From NCBI GenBank assembly GCA_038748065.1, contig JBCDJG010000025.1:1-64000 (forward strand): 64,000 bases of DNA. The letters are read 5' to 3'. This document shows, piece by piece, positions 1 through 7,531 of this stretch. This DNA is from JBCDJG01 sp038748065. GTDB lineage: Bacteria > Pseudomonadota > Gammaproteobacteria > Pseudomonadales > Halieaceae. The notes under the pieces are model-generated. The model had not been told where the DNA came from. It worked only from the letters and a program-made list of their open reading frames with translations, and ran no database searches. The translations under genes and the position numbers were made by a program. Each line of letters starts with the position of its first letter. Position 1 is the stretch's first letter.

Positions 1-1
1 C

Positions 2-694
2 CTGATTTCCCTGGTCGGCGTGACCGAGTTTGTGAATCTGCCAACCGCCGACATCGGTAGCTTTCTCGAGGGCGCATTCGCGCCACTGGCTTTCCTTTGG
101 CTGGTGATCGGGCATTTCATGCAGCAAAAGGAGATTACCGCCAACACACAGGCGATCCACTTTCAGCAGGAAACGGCCAGGCAGCGAGAGCTCCTTGCAC
201 AGCGGGATAACTATTTCAAACTGGCGGAACTTGTCCAGGAACAGCTGGGCTCCATTGCCGCATTCCACTACATGTCGGTCTGCGGGCCAACGGGCACCGG
301 CGAAATCAGCGCTGAGCAGTTCAATGAGATGCGCAGCCAGCGTTCTGACTCGGCCTGGTTTACGCGTAGGATGATTGGGCTGGTCGCTGAGCATCGCGAC
401 CAGCCAGAGAAGCTGAATGAGATATTCTTCGGGACAGACGTCCGAAAGCGTCACAGCGGCAACTTTGAGCGCACCTTTACCAAGTTAATGAAAGCGGCAC
501 GCGCCGTCGATTACGATGAAATGCTGGAGGACGCCCTGCTCAATGGGTCTGCATCCGGCATTCTCTACCGGGTGATACGCGCCATACAGGGCGATACTTC
601 CATTGACCCTATCTTTGGGCTCGCCATTGAGTCGCGCCCAGACGTGATTTCAGCCACAGGCGATGACTCAGCCGTTCAGCCATCGAGTGCCTGA
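2..694 (+). CDS. Hypothetical membrane-anchored protein, 5' end probably outside the window
   Basis: The frame is open from the window edge (position 2), and a GTG at 20 is the first visible possible start, so the true start is probably upstream. The visible part begins with a hydrophobic segment (about residues 15-33 counted from the GTG: SFLEGAFAPLAFLWLVIGHF), then a Gln/Glu-rich helical stretch that could be a short coiled coil, then a soluble charged domain ending at TGA 692-694. I do not recognise the C-terminal domain. The layout, one N-terminal membrane helix followed by a cytoplasmic helical domain, resembles small uncharacterised membrane proteins common in proteobacteria. It is convergent with the VOC gene, leaving 6 bases between the stops. 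Confidence 0.6.
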   Translation: MISLVGVTEFVNLPTADIGSFLEGAFAPLAFLWLVIGHFMQQKEITANTQAIHFQQETARQRELLAQRDNYFKLAELVQEQLGSIAAFHYMSVCGPTGTGEISAEQFNEMRSQRSDSAWFTRRMIGLVAEHRDQPEKLNEIFFGTDVRKRHSGNFERTFTKLMKAARAVDYDEMLEDALLNGSASGILYRVIRAIQGDTSIDPIFGLAIESRPDVISATGDDSAVQPSSA

Positions 695-700
695 TCCTGC

Positions 701-1183
701 CTAGCCCGACATTCCGTGGTTTTCGAAAAACTCGATAATCAGCGGATCGCCCTCGCGTTCAAGGTAAGCGACCGCTAAGCCTTCCGCATAACGCTTTCCC
801 CAGACACTTACATACCCGAGCTCCTCGGCCGCAGCTACGCTGCCGTCGAGGTCGTCGACGACGAAGCGCAGGTGATGCATGCCCTCGCCGCCGGCTTCAA
901 TAAACTCCTTGTGTGGACAGCCGCCTTCCAGCCACTGGATCAGCTCAATCTCGAGATCACCGCTTTTACCGAAAGCCAGCTTCATGTCACAGCTTTCTTC
1001 AGCGCCGCGGTAGTTGTAGCTCATAGGGCCGGGTTCCATCGTCGAAAACGGGCCAAACAGGGGTTCATAGAAAGCCAGTGCAGATTGGAGATTCCGCACC
1101 ACGAAGCCAACCTGGTCGCAGGGCGGAAGGTTCAAGGCACTCGTCAGGTCACTACTCGAATCAATGGGTAGTTGGTCGGGCAT
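701..1183 (-). CDS. VOC (glyoxalase/bleomycin-resistance) superfamily protein
   Basis: This is a 160-residue protein with two beta-alpha-beta-beta-beta modules typical of the vicinal oxygen chelate fold: an N-terminal half beginning CDQVGFVVRNLQSALAFYEP and a C-terminal half with GMHHLRFVVDDLDGSVAAAEE and a closing LIIEFFE strand. Candidate metal ligands are the His in GMHHLRF and the Glu in LIIEFFE. The arrangement resembles methylmalonyl-CoA epimerase and lactoylglutathione-lyase-like proteins, but the substrate cannot be assigned. I chose the ATG at 1183 because the 23 upstream residues of the longer frame look non-conserved. It lies downstream of rpoS on the same strand, with a hairpin between them, so it is probably a separate unit. 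Confidence 0.75.
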   Translation of the reverse strand: MPDQLPIDSSSDLTSALNLPPCDQVGFVVRNLQSALAFYEPLFGPFSTMEPGPMSYNYRGAEESCDMKLAFGKSGDLEIELIQWLEGGCPHKEFIEAGGEGMHHLRFVVDDLDGSVAAAEELGYVSVWGKRYAEGLAVAYLEREGDPLIIEFFENHGMSG

Positions 1184-1277
1184 GCAGGCGCGCTCCGTCT
1201 TTAAAGGCATGGCGAATAATAGCGCGTCCCGGCTGCGCCACACTGACGGCAACGGTCAAAATCAGGGGTGTATCGCG

Positions 1278-1303
1278 GCGAGTCGACGGGCCCGCCGACT
1301 CGC
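1278..1303 (-). terminator. Hairpin downstream of rpoS
   Basis: An 8-bp perfect inverted repeat (GCGAGTCG / CGACTCGC) flanks a 10-base loop that is itself GC-rich. It lies 10 bases beyond the rpoS stop codon. On the minus strand it is followed by no clean T-tract, only GATTTT about 15 bases later. It may be a weak or factor-dependent terminator, or an RNA-stabilising 3' hairpin. Confidence 0.45.
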
Positions 1304-1313
1304 TATCGCTCGA

Positions 1314-2381
1314 TCAATTGAACAGAGAGTCGCCGCTGAGGCCCTGAGTCTCCATGATGGAACGCAGGCGCTTCAAGGCCTCAACCTGAATCTGCCGCAC
1401 GCGTTCGCGAGTCAGGCCAATTTCCCTGCCCACTTCTTCCAGTGTGCTGGATTCATAACCGCGCAAGCCGAAACGGCGAGACACAACTTCACGCTGTTTC
1501 TCAGACAGCTCATCAAGCCAGTTGCCGATGCTGTCTTTGATATCACTGTCCTGCAGCAGCTGAGAAGGATCGCTGACGCGGACGTCCGCGATCGTGTCGA
1601 GTACGGCCTTGTCCGAGTCTGGCCCGACAGGGACGTCGACGGACGTAACGCGCTCGTTGAGGCCGAGCAGGCGTTTAACGTCGTCTGCCGGCTTGTCGAG
1701 CATGTCGGCGATCTCTTCTGCGCTGGGCTCATGATCGAGCTTTTGCGTCAGTTCGCGCGCCGCGCGCAAATAGACATTCAGCTCCTTGACCACATGGATC
1801 GGCAGCCGAATAGTGCGCGTCTGGTTCATGATCGCGCGTTCAATGGTCTGACGAATCCACCAGGTGGCATAGGTAGAGAATCGGAAGCCTCGCTCCGGAT
1901 CAAATTTCTCCACCGCTCGGATTAACCCGAGGTTGCCCTCCTCGATCAGGTCGAGCAGGGTCAAGCCTCGATTGATGTAACGGCGCGAGATTTTGACCAC
2001 GAGGCGCAGATTGCTTTCGATCATGCGCTTTCGCGCAGACTCATCACCCTTGAGCGACAGCCGGGCGAAGTGCTTTTCCTCGTCAGCCGTCAGCAGCGGC
2101 GAATAGCCTATCTCGTTGAGGTATAGCTGCGTCGCATCGAGTGATTTTTCGATCTTTCTAGCGGCTTTCGCGCGATCGAAGCTGTCGTCCGCCGTCTCCG
2201 GCTTACGCTTGCTGGTCGCGTCCGCCGCAGCGGTCTTGGCTGGAACCTTCTCTGTCATCGCTTCAGAGACTTTCCCTGCTGTTGTCCGACTCTGCCGCGC
2301 CTTAACGGCGGCGGCCTTACCCCTTCCTTTGCCATCCCGCGCATTCCTTTCGGGGCCGGTTGGCTGGGTATCCACGTCCAT
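1314..2381 (-). CDS. rpoS: RNA polymerase sigma factor RpoS (sigma-38)
   Basis: The stationary-phase/general stress sigma factor directs RNA polymerase to stress promoters. The 355-residue protein has a Lys/Ala/Thr-rich, probably disordered N-terminus (about 1-75), then region 1.2 (DATQLYLNEIGYSPLLTADEE), region 2 (LRLVVKISRRYINRGLTLLDLIEEGNLGL and FSTYATWWIRQTIERAI), region 3, and region 4 with the helix-turn-helix LEEVGREIGLTRERVRQIQ. The short spacing between regions 1 and 2 separates it from RpoD. E. coli RpoS is about 330 residues, so the extra length is in the N-terminal tail. nlpD is immediately upstream, as in other gammaproteobacteria. An AAGAGG Shine-Dalgarno precedes the ATG, and a terminator-like hairpin lies in the leader. 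Confidence 0.97.
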   Translation of the reverse strand: MDVDTQPTGPERNARDGKGRGKAAAVKARQSRTTAGKVSEAMTEKVPAKTAAADATSKRKPETADDSFDRAKAARKIEKSLDATQLYLNEIGYSPLLTADEEKHFARLSLKGDESARKRMIESNLRLVVKISRRYINRGLTLLDLIEEGNLGLIRAVEKFDPERGFRFSTYATWWIRQTIERAIMNQTRTIRLPIHVVKELNVYLRAARELTQKLDHEPSAEEIADMLDKPADDVKRLLGLNERVTSVDVPVGPDSDKAVLDTIADVRVSDPSQLLQDSDIKDSIGNWLDELSEKQREVVSRRFGLRGYESSTLEEVGREIGLTRERVRQIQVEALKRLRSIMETQGLSGDSLFN

Positions 2382-2453
2382 GGCTATACCTCTTTTTGTA
2401 CTTGAGAGTGAGAGTATTTCTCGCCGGGCCGATCAGGTTAACGCCGGCCCCTG

Positions 2454-2479
2454 CAAAAAACAAGGCCGCGCCAGCGGCC
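2454..2479 (-). terminator. Intrinsic terminator/attenuator between nlpD and rpoS
   Basis: On the minus strand, GGCCGC-TGGC-GCGGCC forms a perfect 6-bp GC stem with a tetraloop, followed directly by TTGTTTTTT. It lies 66-91 bases beyond the nlpD stop codon and ends 73 bases before the rpoS ATG. It would end nlpD transcripts or attenuate read-through into rpoS. If active, most rpoS transcription must initiate within the last 70 bases or depend on antitermination. Confidence 0.7.
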
Positions 2480-2544
2480 AAACGTTAGTAACTACCAATA
2501 TTTTGCTTCGCTTTTGTGCGTCCAAATTGAGACAAAATAGTGCC

Positions 2545-3315
2545 CTAGCGCTTGGGTAGCAGCTTTTGGGGATCAATCGGCTTGCCCTCTCGCCGGATTT
2601 CGAAATGCAGTTGGACCGTGCTGGTGCCAGAGCTACCCTGACGAGCAATCAGCTGGCCTGACTTTACGACATCCCCCTCTGACACCAACAGGGCGTCGTT
2701 ATGCGCATAAGCGCTGAGATAGACCTCGTTATGCTTCACGATCAGCAGTTCACCCAATCCCACAATACCCGTCCCGGCGTAAACGACCTTCCCTGCGGCT
2801 GCGGCAACCACCGGGTTGCCACGCTTACCGTCGATGTCGATGCCCTTATGCACGCTGGCTGAGAACCCACGCGTCACGCGCCCCTCAGCCGGCCATCGCC
2901 ACGTCGACACCTTTGCGCCTGTGTATACAGGCTGCGGCGGCGGACTGACTGTTTTACTCGCAGGCTGTGACGGTTTCGTGACAGGGGGCTTTGCCGGAGC
3001 TGGCTTTAGGGGCGCAGGCGCTGCGGTCGCCTTGGCTTTGCTCGGCGCCGCCACCTCGCTCTCGCGTAAAGTGACTCGCTGCCCCGGGTAGATCGTGTAG
3101 GGTGCCGGGATACTGTTCGCCGCAGCGACCCTACGGTAGTCCAGGCCATAGCGGAATGCGATGGAATACAGGGTATCGCCTCGCTGGACAACATACTCGC
3201 GACCGTCGCCGGGCGTTCGTCGGTTGCGATCCTCGACGGGTGCCGGTGGACTGGAACCGCAGGCAACCATAGCCACTGCCAGGACAGCGATACACGGCGC
3301 GCGCCAGAAAGCCAT
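2545..3315 (-). CDS. nlpD: Lipoprotein NlpD, LysM + degenerate LytM (M23) domain
   Basis: This is an outer-membrane lipoprotein that activates a periplasmic amidase (AmiC in E. coli) for septal peptidoglycan splitting. The signal peptide starts MAFWRAPCIAVLAVAMVAC with the lipidated Cys at about residue 19. A LysM domain follows (YVVQRGDTLYSIAFRYGLD ... IPAPYTIYPGQRVTL), then an Ala/Pro/Lys linker, then an M23 fold (HKGIDIDGKRGNPVVAAAAGKVVYAG). The first His of the zinc-binding HxH motif is replaced by Gln (VQLHFEIR), so the domain is degenerate, as expected for an activator and not a protease. I chose the ATG at 3315 because it starts a lipoprotein signal. A longer frame would overlap the preceding gene. 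Confidence 0.93.
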   Translation of the reverse strand: MAFWRAPCIAVLAVAMVACGSSPPAPVEDRNRRTPGDGREYVVQRGDTLYSIAFRYGLDYRRVAAANSIPAPYTIYPGQRVTLRESEVAAPSKAKATAAPAPLKPAPAKPPVTKPSQPASKTVSPPPQPVYTGAKVSTWRWPAEGRVTRGFSASVHKGIDIDGKRGNPVVAAAAGKVVYAGTGIVGLGELLIVKHNEVYLSAYAHNDALLVSEGDVVKSGQLIARQGSSGTSTVQLHFEIRREGKPIDPQKLLPKR

Positions 3316-3331
3316 GGCGACCTTTACGGCG

Positions 3332-4288
3332 TCAACGCTGTGACCCAATCGGGTCAGCATCTCCGCGGCCCGCACCGACGTTTCCCCAACGCAGATCTAT
3401 GATGGCGACCAGAGCGAACCCAAGGACCATCATGGCAAGGCAAAGCCCCGTCTCTGGCTCCAGCCCGGTGGCCACCTGAAACTCAGCCGGACTGACCGGT
3501 AGCTGCTGTGTCGGCTTCAGGGCGCCGTCACTGCCCTGCGTCCAATCCAGTACACGCTTCCAGGGCCAGACCACGACCAGTGAGCCGAACAGCAGGCCCG
3601 TCAATAGCGCCAGCGTCAGTTCGTGATAGCGCTGCAAAAGCCAGTGCAGCAGGCGCGAAAATACCAACAGCCCGCTGGCCGCTCCACTCGCCAGCACCGC
3701 CAGGAACAGGAGATCGAAATCTCTTACCGCATTCAGCACGGCACCGTACATGCCTAGCAGCACAAGAATGAAGCTGCCACTGATACCCGGCAGGATCATG
3801 GCACAGATCGCGACAAAACCCGCGAGGAAAACCGCCCCCAGGCCGCCCTCAAAACTCTGCACAGGCGACAGGCCAATGAGCAGCGCGAAACCCAACCCGG
3901 CCCCCAGAAACAGGACTCGAAGCGCAGTCCAGCGACTAACCTGACGCACCAGAATCAATGCTGAGGCAAGAATAAGACCAAAGAAAAACGCCCACAGCGG
4001 CACCGCGTGATTCTCAAGCAACCAGCCAATGAGTCGCGCGAGGCTGAGAACAGACGTCAGGATACCTGCGGCCAATGCCAGCAAAAACCCGCCGTCCGTA
4101 TGCCGCCAAAGGCCCGCGACATCTCTGGCCAGTAACAGTTTGAGTGCAGCAATATCGACCGCGCGAATCGCCGCCAGCAGGCGATCGTAGATGCCGGTGA
4201 TGAACGCCATGGTGCCGCCGGATACACCGGGAACCACGTCCGCAGCGCCCATCAGCATACCGCGGACGAATACGCCCAGAGGGGACAA
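3332..4288 (-). CDS. DUF368 family polyprenyl-phosphate translocase
   Basis: This 318-residue multi-pass membrane protein carries the DUF368 signature near its N-terminus (GMLMGAADVVPGVSGGTMAF) and a second related motif in the middle (AICAMILPGISGSFILVLLG), the inverted repeat typical of the family. Recent work on DUF368 (PopT) and DedA proteins shows that they return undecaprenyl phosphate to the cytoplasmic leaflet for cell-envelope synthesis. About eight or nine hydrophobic helices are visible. It is two bases downstream of pcm and 16 bases upstream of nlpD, so it probably belongs to the same transcript. This is not the usual content of the surE-pcm-nlpD-rpoS locus. Confidence 0.88.
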   Translation of the reverse strand: MSPLGVFVRGMLMGAADVVPGVSGGTMAFITGIYDRLLAAIRAVDIAALKLLLARDVAGLWRHTDGGFLLALAAGILTSVLSLARLIGWLLENHAVPLWAFFFGLILASALILVRQVSRWTALRVLFLGAGLGFALLIGLSPVQSFEGGLGAVFLAGFVAICAMILPGISGSFILVLLGMYGAVLNAVRDFDLLFLAVLASGAASGLLVFSRLLHWLLQRYHELTLALLTGLLFGSLVVVWPWKRVLDWTQGSDGALKPTQQLPVSPAEFQVATGLEPETGLCLAMMVLGFALVAIIDLRWGNVGAGRGDADPIGSQR

Positions 4289-4290
4289 AG

Positions 4291-4926
4291 CTAACGCTCC
4301 GTGCCCGGGCGAAGGGGTACGAACCGAACCGGCTCTATGACTTCACGCTCGAACTGCTCGCCTGTCCGCGTGACGCGCACGAGCTGTTGCATCGCCTGTT
4401 CCCCAACCGGAAGTACCAGGCGTCCGCCATCGGCAAGCTGGGCAAGCAACTCCTTGGGTATTCGCTCGGGCGCAGCGGCGGCCAATATGGCGTCGAAGGG
4501 GCCTCGCTCGGGCCACCCGATAGAACCATCGGCATGGCTCAGTTGAACGTTGCGCACTTTCAGCGCCCGCAGCCGCTTACGCGCCTTATCCAGAAGCGGT
4601 TTGATCCGCTCGACGGCGCAGACCTCCTCCACCAGCTGGGCCAGTATCGCTGTCTGGTAGCCAGAACCAGCACCGATCTCCAGTACGCGGCGTGGCGCAG
4701 GGCCCTGCAACAGGAGCTCTGTCATGCGCGCCACGATATAGGGCTGAGACAGCGTCTGCTGATGCCCGATCGGGAGCGCTGTATCCTCGTAGGCTCGATG
4801 CGCCATGGCCTCGTCGAGAAACAGGTGGCGCGGCGTGGTGCGCATCACTTCCAGTACGGCGATATTGTCGATGCCTTGATCGACAAGGCGCTGCACCAAT
4901 CGCTCCCGCGTCCGCCGGGACGTCAT
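4291..4926 (-). CDS. pcm: Protein-L-isoaspartate O-methyltransferase
   Basis: It methylates L-isoaspartyl residues in aged proteins using S-adenosylmethionine, starting their repair. The 211-residue product begins MTSRRTRERLVQRLVDQGI and contains the family core AYEDTALPIGHQQTLSQPYIVARM followed by the SAM-binding motif VLEIGAGSGYQTAILAQL. I preferred the ATG at 4926 because pseudomonad Pcm proteins begin with the same MTSxRTRERL and have the same length. A GTG at 4968 would add 14 residues and overlap truD. The usual partner surE is not next to it. Confidence 0.93.
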   Translation of the reverse strand: MTSRRTRERLVQRLVDQGIDNIAVLEVMRTTPRHLFLDEAMAHRAYEDTALPIGHQQTLSQPYIVARMTELLLQGPAPRRVLEIGAGSGYQTAILAQLVEEVCAVERIKPLLDKARKRLRALKVRNVQLSHADGSIGWPERGPFDAILAAAAPERIPKELLAQLADGGRLVLPVGEQAMQQLVRVTRTGEQFEREVIEPVRFVPLRPGTER

Positions 4927-4948
4927 GCCGATACCGTTCAAGTCGACC

Positions 4949-6040
4949 CTACTCACTGCTCGATTCACTCGTCCTGTTGTTGTGCTTGTCTTGATGCTTG
5001 TCTTGGTGCTTATCTTCGCGTTCGTCGTTGCAGCAAACCAGCTCAGCGAGCACGGCGGTGGCGTAGCCCCCGGGCGGTAAACTGAAGTTCAGCCGCAAGC
5101 AATCATGATCACAAAACTCCCAGGAAAAGTCATCCGGCCACAGCCGAGCGGGTCGCCAGCCCATTGCAAGGCCCTTTTCCTCGAGAAACTCGCAGCACAG
5201 CTGCTCCGCCGACAGCTCTTGCGCATAGCGCTGACGCAGCGCTGGACCGCCCGGGTCATCGCCCGTCCCCCACAGGGGCAGCGCCGGATGCAAATCGCCT
5301 CGGAGCAGTCTGTCGCCGATATCCTCATCGATCTTGTCGCAGCGAAACAGGCTACGACTGCCATCGAGCTGGCAGACCTGACCCGGCTCCAGGCGATCCC
5401 ATTCACCGTGTCGGACGCGAGCGCCCAACAGCTGATTAAACAAATGCGCGCGCAGGGCGGACAGGTAGAGGCTTCGGCGTTCACGGCCAATGCGCCCGCC
5501 GCGTGCCATCCACGCCCGCGCCTGAGCCAGGGTTGTACCTTCCCGGCCGAAGCGCTGCGGCCCGAAATAGTTCGGCACACCCTGGGCGCGGACCCGCGCC
5601 AAAGCCGCTTCCAGTTCGCTCTGCTGCGGCACTAGCGACCTGAGCATGAGCGTAAAACGATTGCTACGGTGCACACCTCGCCTGAGCTTGCGGCGATGGC
5701 GCTCGACCTGCAACACGCGCACGCCAGCGCTTGGCTCCAGCGTGTGCCACATCGGCTCGGGCCGCCCGGCAAGACCCACGCTGAACCACTGCCGGGTGAC
5801 CGCCCGACGATCCTTGAGGCCGGCGAAGCCCACATCGCGGGCTGGCACCCCCGCAAGCTCAGCCAGCTGACGCTGCACCTCAGTGGTATTGCGGAGTCGC
5901 TTCTCAACATAGAGCAGGACGTGCTCGCCCTGGCCGTCCGGCTCAAACGAAAGCAATTCTTCTACCACGAAGTCCTCGGGCTGCTCACGCAATCGCGCCT
6001 GTGAGCGCGGCGACGCGCCAACCGTAGGCCAAACATTCAC
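4949..6040 (-). CDS. truD: tRNA pseudouridine(13) synthase TruD
   Basis: It isomerises uridine 13 of tRNA-Glu to pseudouridine. The 363-residue protein starts with the family element LREQPEDFVVEELLSFEPDGQGEH and carries the catalytic motif VGFAGLKDRRAVTRQWFSV at about residues 71-89, with the catalytic Asp in GLKD. NYFGPQRFGREG (about 158) is the second family motif, followed by the insertion domain. The extreme C-terminus is an odd Lys-His-Gln-Asp repeat encoded by a 12-bp tandem repeat and is unlikely to be part of the catalytic fold. The start overlaps the ispF stop by four bases (ATGA), so translation is probably coupled. Confidence 0.95.
   Translation of the reverse strand: MNVWPTVGASPRSQARLREQPEDFVVEELLSFEPDGQGEHVLLYVEKRLRNTTEVQRQLAELAGVPARDVGFAGLKDRRAVTRQWFSVGLAGRPEPMWHTLEPSAGVRVLQVERHRRKLRRGVHRSNRFTLMLRSLVPQQSELEAALARVRAQGVPNYFGPQRFGREGTTLAQARAWMARGGRIGRERRSLYLSALRAHLFNQLLGARVRHGEWDRLEPGQVCQLDGSRSLFRCDKIDEDIGDRLLRGDLHPALPLWGTGDDPGGPALRQRYAQELSAEQLCCEFLEEKGLAMGWRPARLWPDDFSWEFCDHDCLRLNFSLPPGGYATAVLAELVCCNDEREDKHQDKHQDKHNNRTSESSSE
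4982..5017. repeat. 12-bp tandem repeat in the 3' end of truD
   Basis: Three tandem copies of a 12-mer, GTGCTTGTCTTG on the plus strand, are present. Copy two differs at one base, copy three at two. It encodes the repeated Asp-Lys-His-Gln residues near the TruD C-terminus. Twelve bases keep the frame, so copy-number change would only lengthen or shorten the tail. Confidence 0.85.
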
Positions 6041-6513
6041 GCGCGGGGAGCGAGCAATACGACTGCGTGGGCGGCAATGCCTTCACCACGGCCGGCAAAG
6101 CCAAGGCCCTCTGTGGTCGTGGCCTTGACGTTGACCTGGCCGAGTGAAACCTTCAAGTCCGCGCCAAGATGCGAGCACATTTGTGGGATGTGGGGCGCCA
6201 GCTTCGGCGCCTGGGCAATCAGCGTGGCATCGAGATTACCCAGTTCCCAGCCCGCCGTTTCGACGAGCGTCACCACGCGGCGCAGCAGCACGCGGCTATC
6301 GATACCGGCGTTGGCTTCATCGGTATCGGGAAAGTGACGACCTATGTCACCGGCGCCAATTGCGCCCAGCAGCGCATCACAGATCGCATGCAGAAGCACG
6401 TCACCATCGGAATGCGCCTCCAGCCCACGATGAAAGGGGATCGGTACGCCGCCCAGAATTACCGCGTCACCCTCGCCGAAGCGATGAACGTCGTAGCCAT
6501 GCCCTATACGCAC
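6037..6513 (-). CDS. ispF: 2-C-methyl-D-erythritol 2,4-cyclodiphosphate synthase
   Basis: It catalyses the cyclisation step of the MEP isoprenoid pathway. The 158-residue protein begins with the metal-binding GHGYDVHRF motif (Asp8, His10). PFHRGLEAHSDGDVLLHAICDALLGA supplies the third metal His and the family signature, and KATTTEGLGFAGRGEGIAAHA near the end is the nucleotide-binding loop. The length matches the family norm of about 157-160. It lies 3 bases downstream of ispD and overlaps truD by 4 bases. Confidence 0.97.
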   Translation of the reverse strand: MRIGHGYDVHRFGEGDAVILGGVPIPFHRGLEAHSDGDVLLHAICDALLGAIGAGDIGRHFPDTDEANAGIDSRVLLRRVVTLVETAGWELGNLDATLIAQAPKLAPHIPQMCSHLGADLKVSLGQVNVKATTTEGLGFAGRGEGIAAHAVVLLAPRA

Positions 6514-6516
6514 GAT

Positions 6517-7227
6517 CTAGCCTGCTCCCCGAAGCTGGTGCTCCAGGTACCAGCGCGCAAGCGCGAGGTCCTCTGCCACGGTTACCTTGATGTTACTGGC
6601 AGACCCCGGTACCAGGTGCACGCTGCGCCCCGCGTTTTCCATCGCCGATGCTTCGTCAGTCACTGTGAACGCCTGTTCTTTGGCAAGTTTTAAGGCGTCG
6701 TGCAGTTCCCCCAGCCTGAACATCTGTGGCGTTTGCGCACGCCACAGCGCGCTACGATCGACCGTCTCAAGCACACGATGGTTAGGCCCCACTCTTTTCA
6801 CGGTATCCACGACAGGCTCCGCGAGTATCGCGCCCGTGCCGCTTGACCGGACGAATTCGCACAGGTGCTGCACGTCTTCCACTCGCAGGCAGGGGCGCGC
6901 TGCGTCATGAACCAGCACCCAATCGTTTTCCGCCGCCCGCAACGCCAGCGCAGCAAGCCCCGCCATCACCGAATCCATACGCTCAGCACCGCCCGTTACG
7001 GTAGCGACGCGTTCTTTCTTGAAGCAGGCCAGATCGCCGGCGTAGCGATCGTGTGGATGCAGGGCCACGACAACCTGCTCGATCCAGTCGCAGGCCAGCA
7101 ACACGCCGAGGCTGTACTCCAGCAGCGTTGCTCCGGCAATCTGCTGATACTGTTTCGGGCGCTCACCGCCAACGCGGGCGCCAATACCCGCGGCCGGGAT
7201 GATGCCCCAACAGCGTTCACTGCTCAC
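6517..7227 (-). CDS. ispD: 2-C-methyl-D-erythritol 4-phosphate cytidylyltransferase
   Basis: It makes CDP-methylerythritol in the MEP pathway. The 236-residue protein has the nucleotidyltransferase loop IIPAAGIGARVGGERPKQYQ at residues 9-28, VHDAARPCL in the middle, and the C-terminal motif IKVTVAEDLALARWYLE. Its start overlaps the ftsB stop by 11 bases, the conserved ftsB-ispD-ispF arrangement of gammaproteobacteria. The two consecutive MEP enzymes are therefore translated together. Confidence 0.97.
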   Translation of the reverse strand: MSSERCWGIIPAAGIGARVGGERPKQYQQIAGATLLEYSLGVLLACDWIEQVVVALHPHDRYAGDLACFKKERVATVTGGAERMDSVMAGLAALALRAAENDWVLVHDAARPCLRVEDVQHLCEFVRSSGTGAILAEPVVDTVKRVGPNHRVLETVDRSALWRAQTPQMFRLGELHDALKLAKEQAFTVTDEASAMENAGRSVHLVPGSASNIKVTVAEDLALARWYLEHQLRGAG

Positions 7228-7525
7228 GGGCGTTGATGGAGGGACTCACGCCCTCCTCTTCGGGAAACTGGTAGAACACCTCGTCCTCACGAATCAGGCC
7301 AAGCTGTTCCCTGGCGCGCTCTTCAACCACATCATTACCACTTTGCAGTTCCAGAACCTCACGCTCCAATACCGCGTTGCGTTCGCGCAACTGGCGGTTA
7401 ACCGCCTGCTGGTCGCGCACCTGCTGTTCTAGCCTGCGCTGCTCAGCCAAACTGCCCTCCGCAAACCACAGCCGGTACTGCAGCAGACCCAGCAGGGCGA
7501 CCAGTGCAAGCAAGAGCCAGCGCAC
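7217..7525 (-). CDS. ftsB: Cell division protein FtsB
   Basis: FtsB is the small bitopic divisome protein that forms a complex with FtsL and FtsQ at the septum. The 102-residue product has an N-terminal membrane helix (MRWLLLALVALLGLLQYRLW), a leucine-zipper-like coiled coil rich in Gln, Arg and Glu (about residues 25-65), and a C-terminal tail beginning VVEERAREQLGLI, the most conserved part of the family. Its position between eno and ispD is the canonical one. Confidence 0.94.
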   Translation of the reverse strand: MRWLLLALVALLGLLQYRLWFAEGSLAEQRRLEQQVRDQQAVNRQLRERNAVLEREVLELQSGNDVVEERAREQLGLIREDEVFYQFPEEEGVSPSINAREQ

Positions 7526-7531
7526 GACGCT

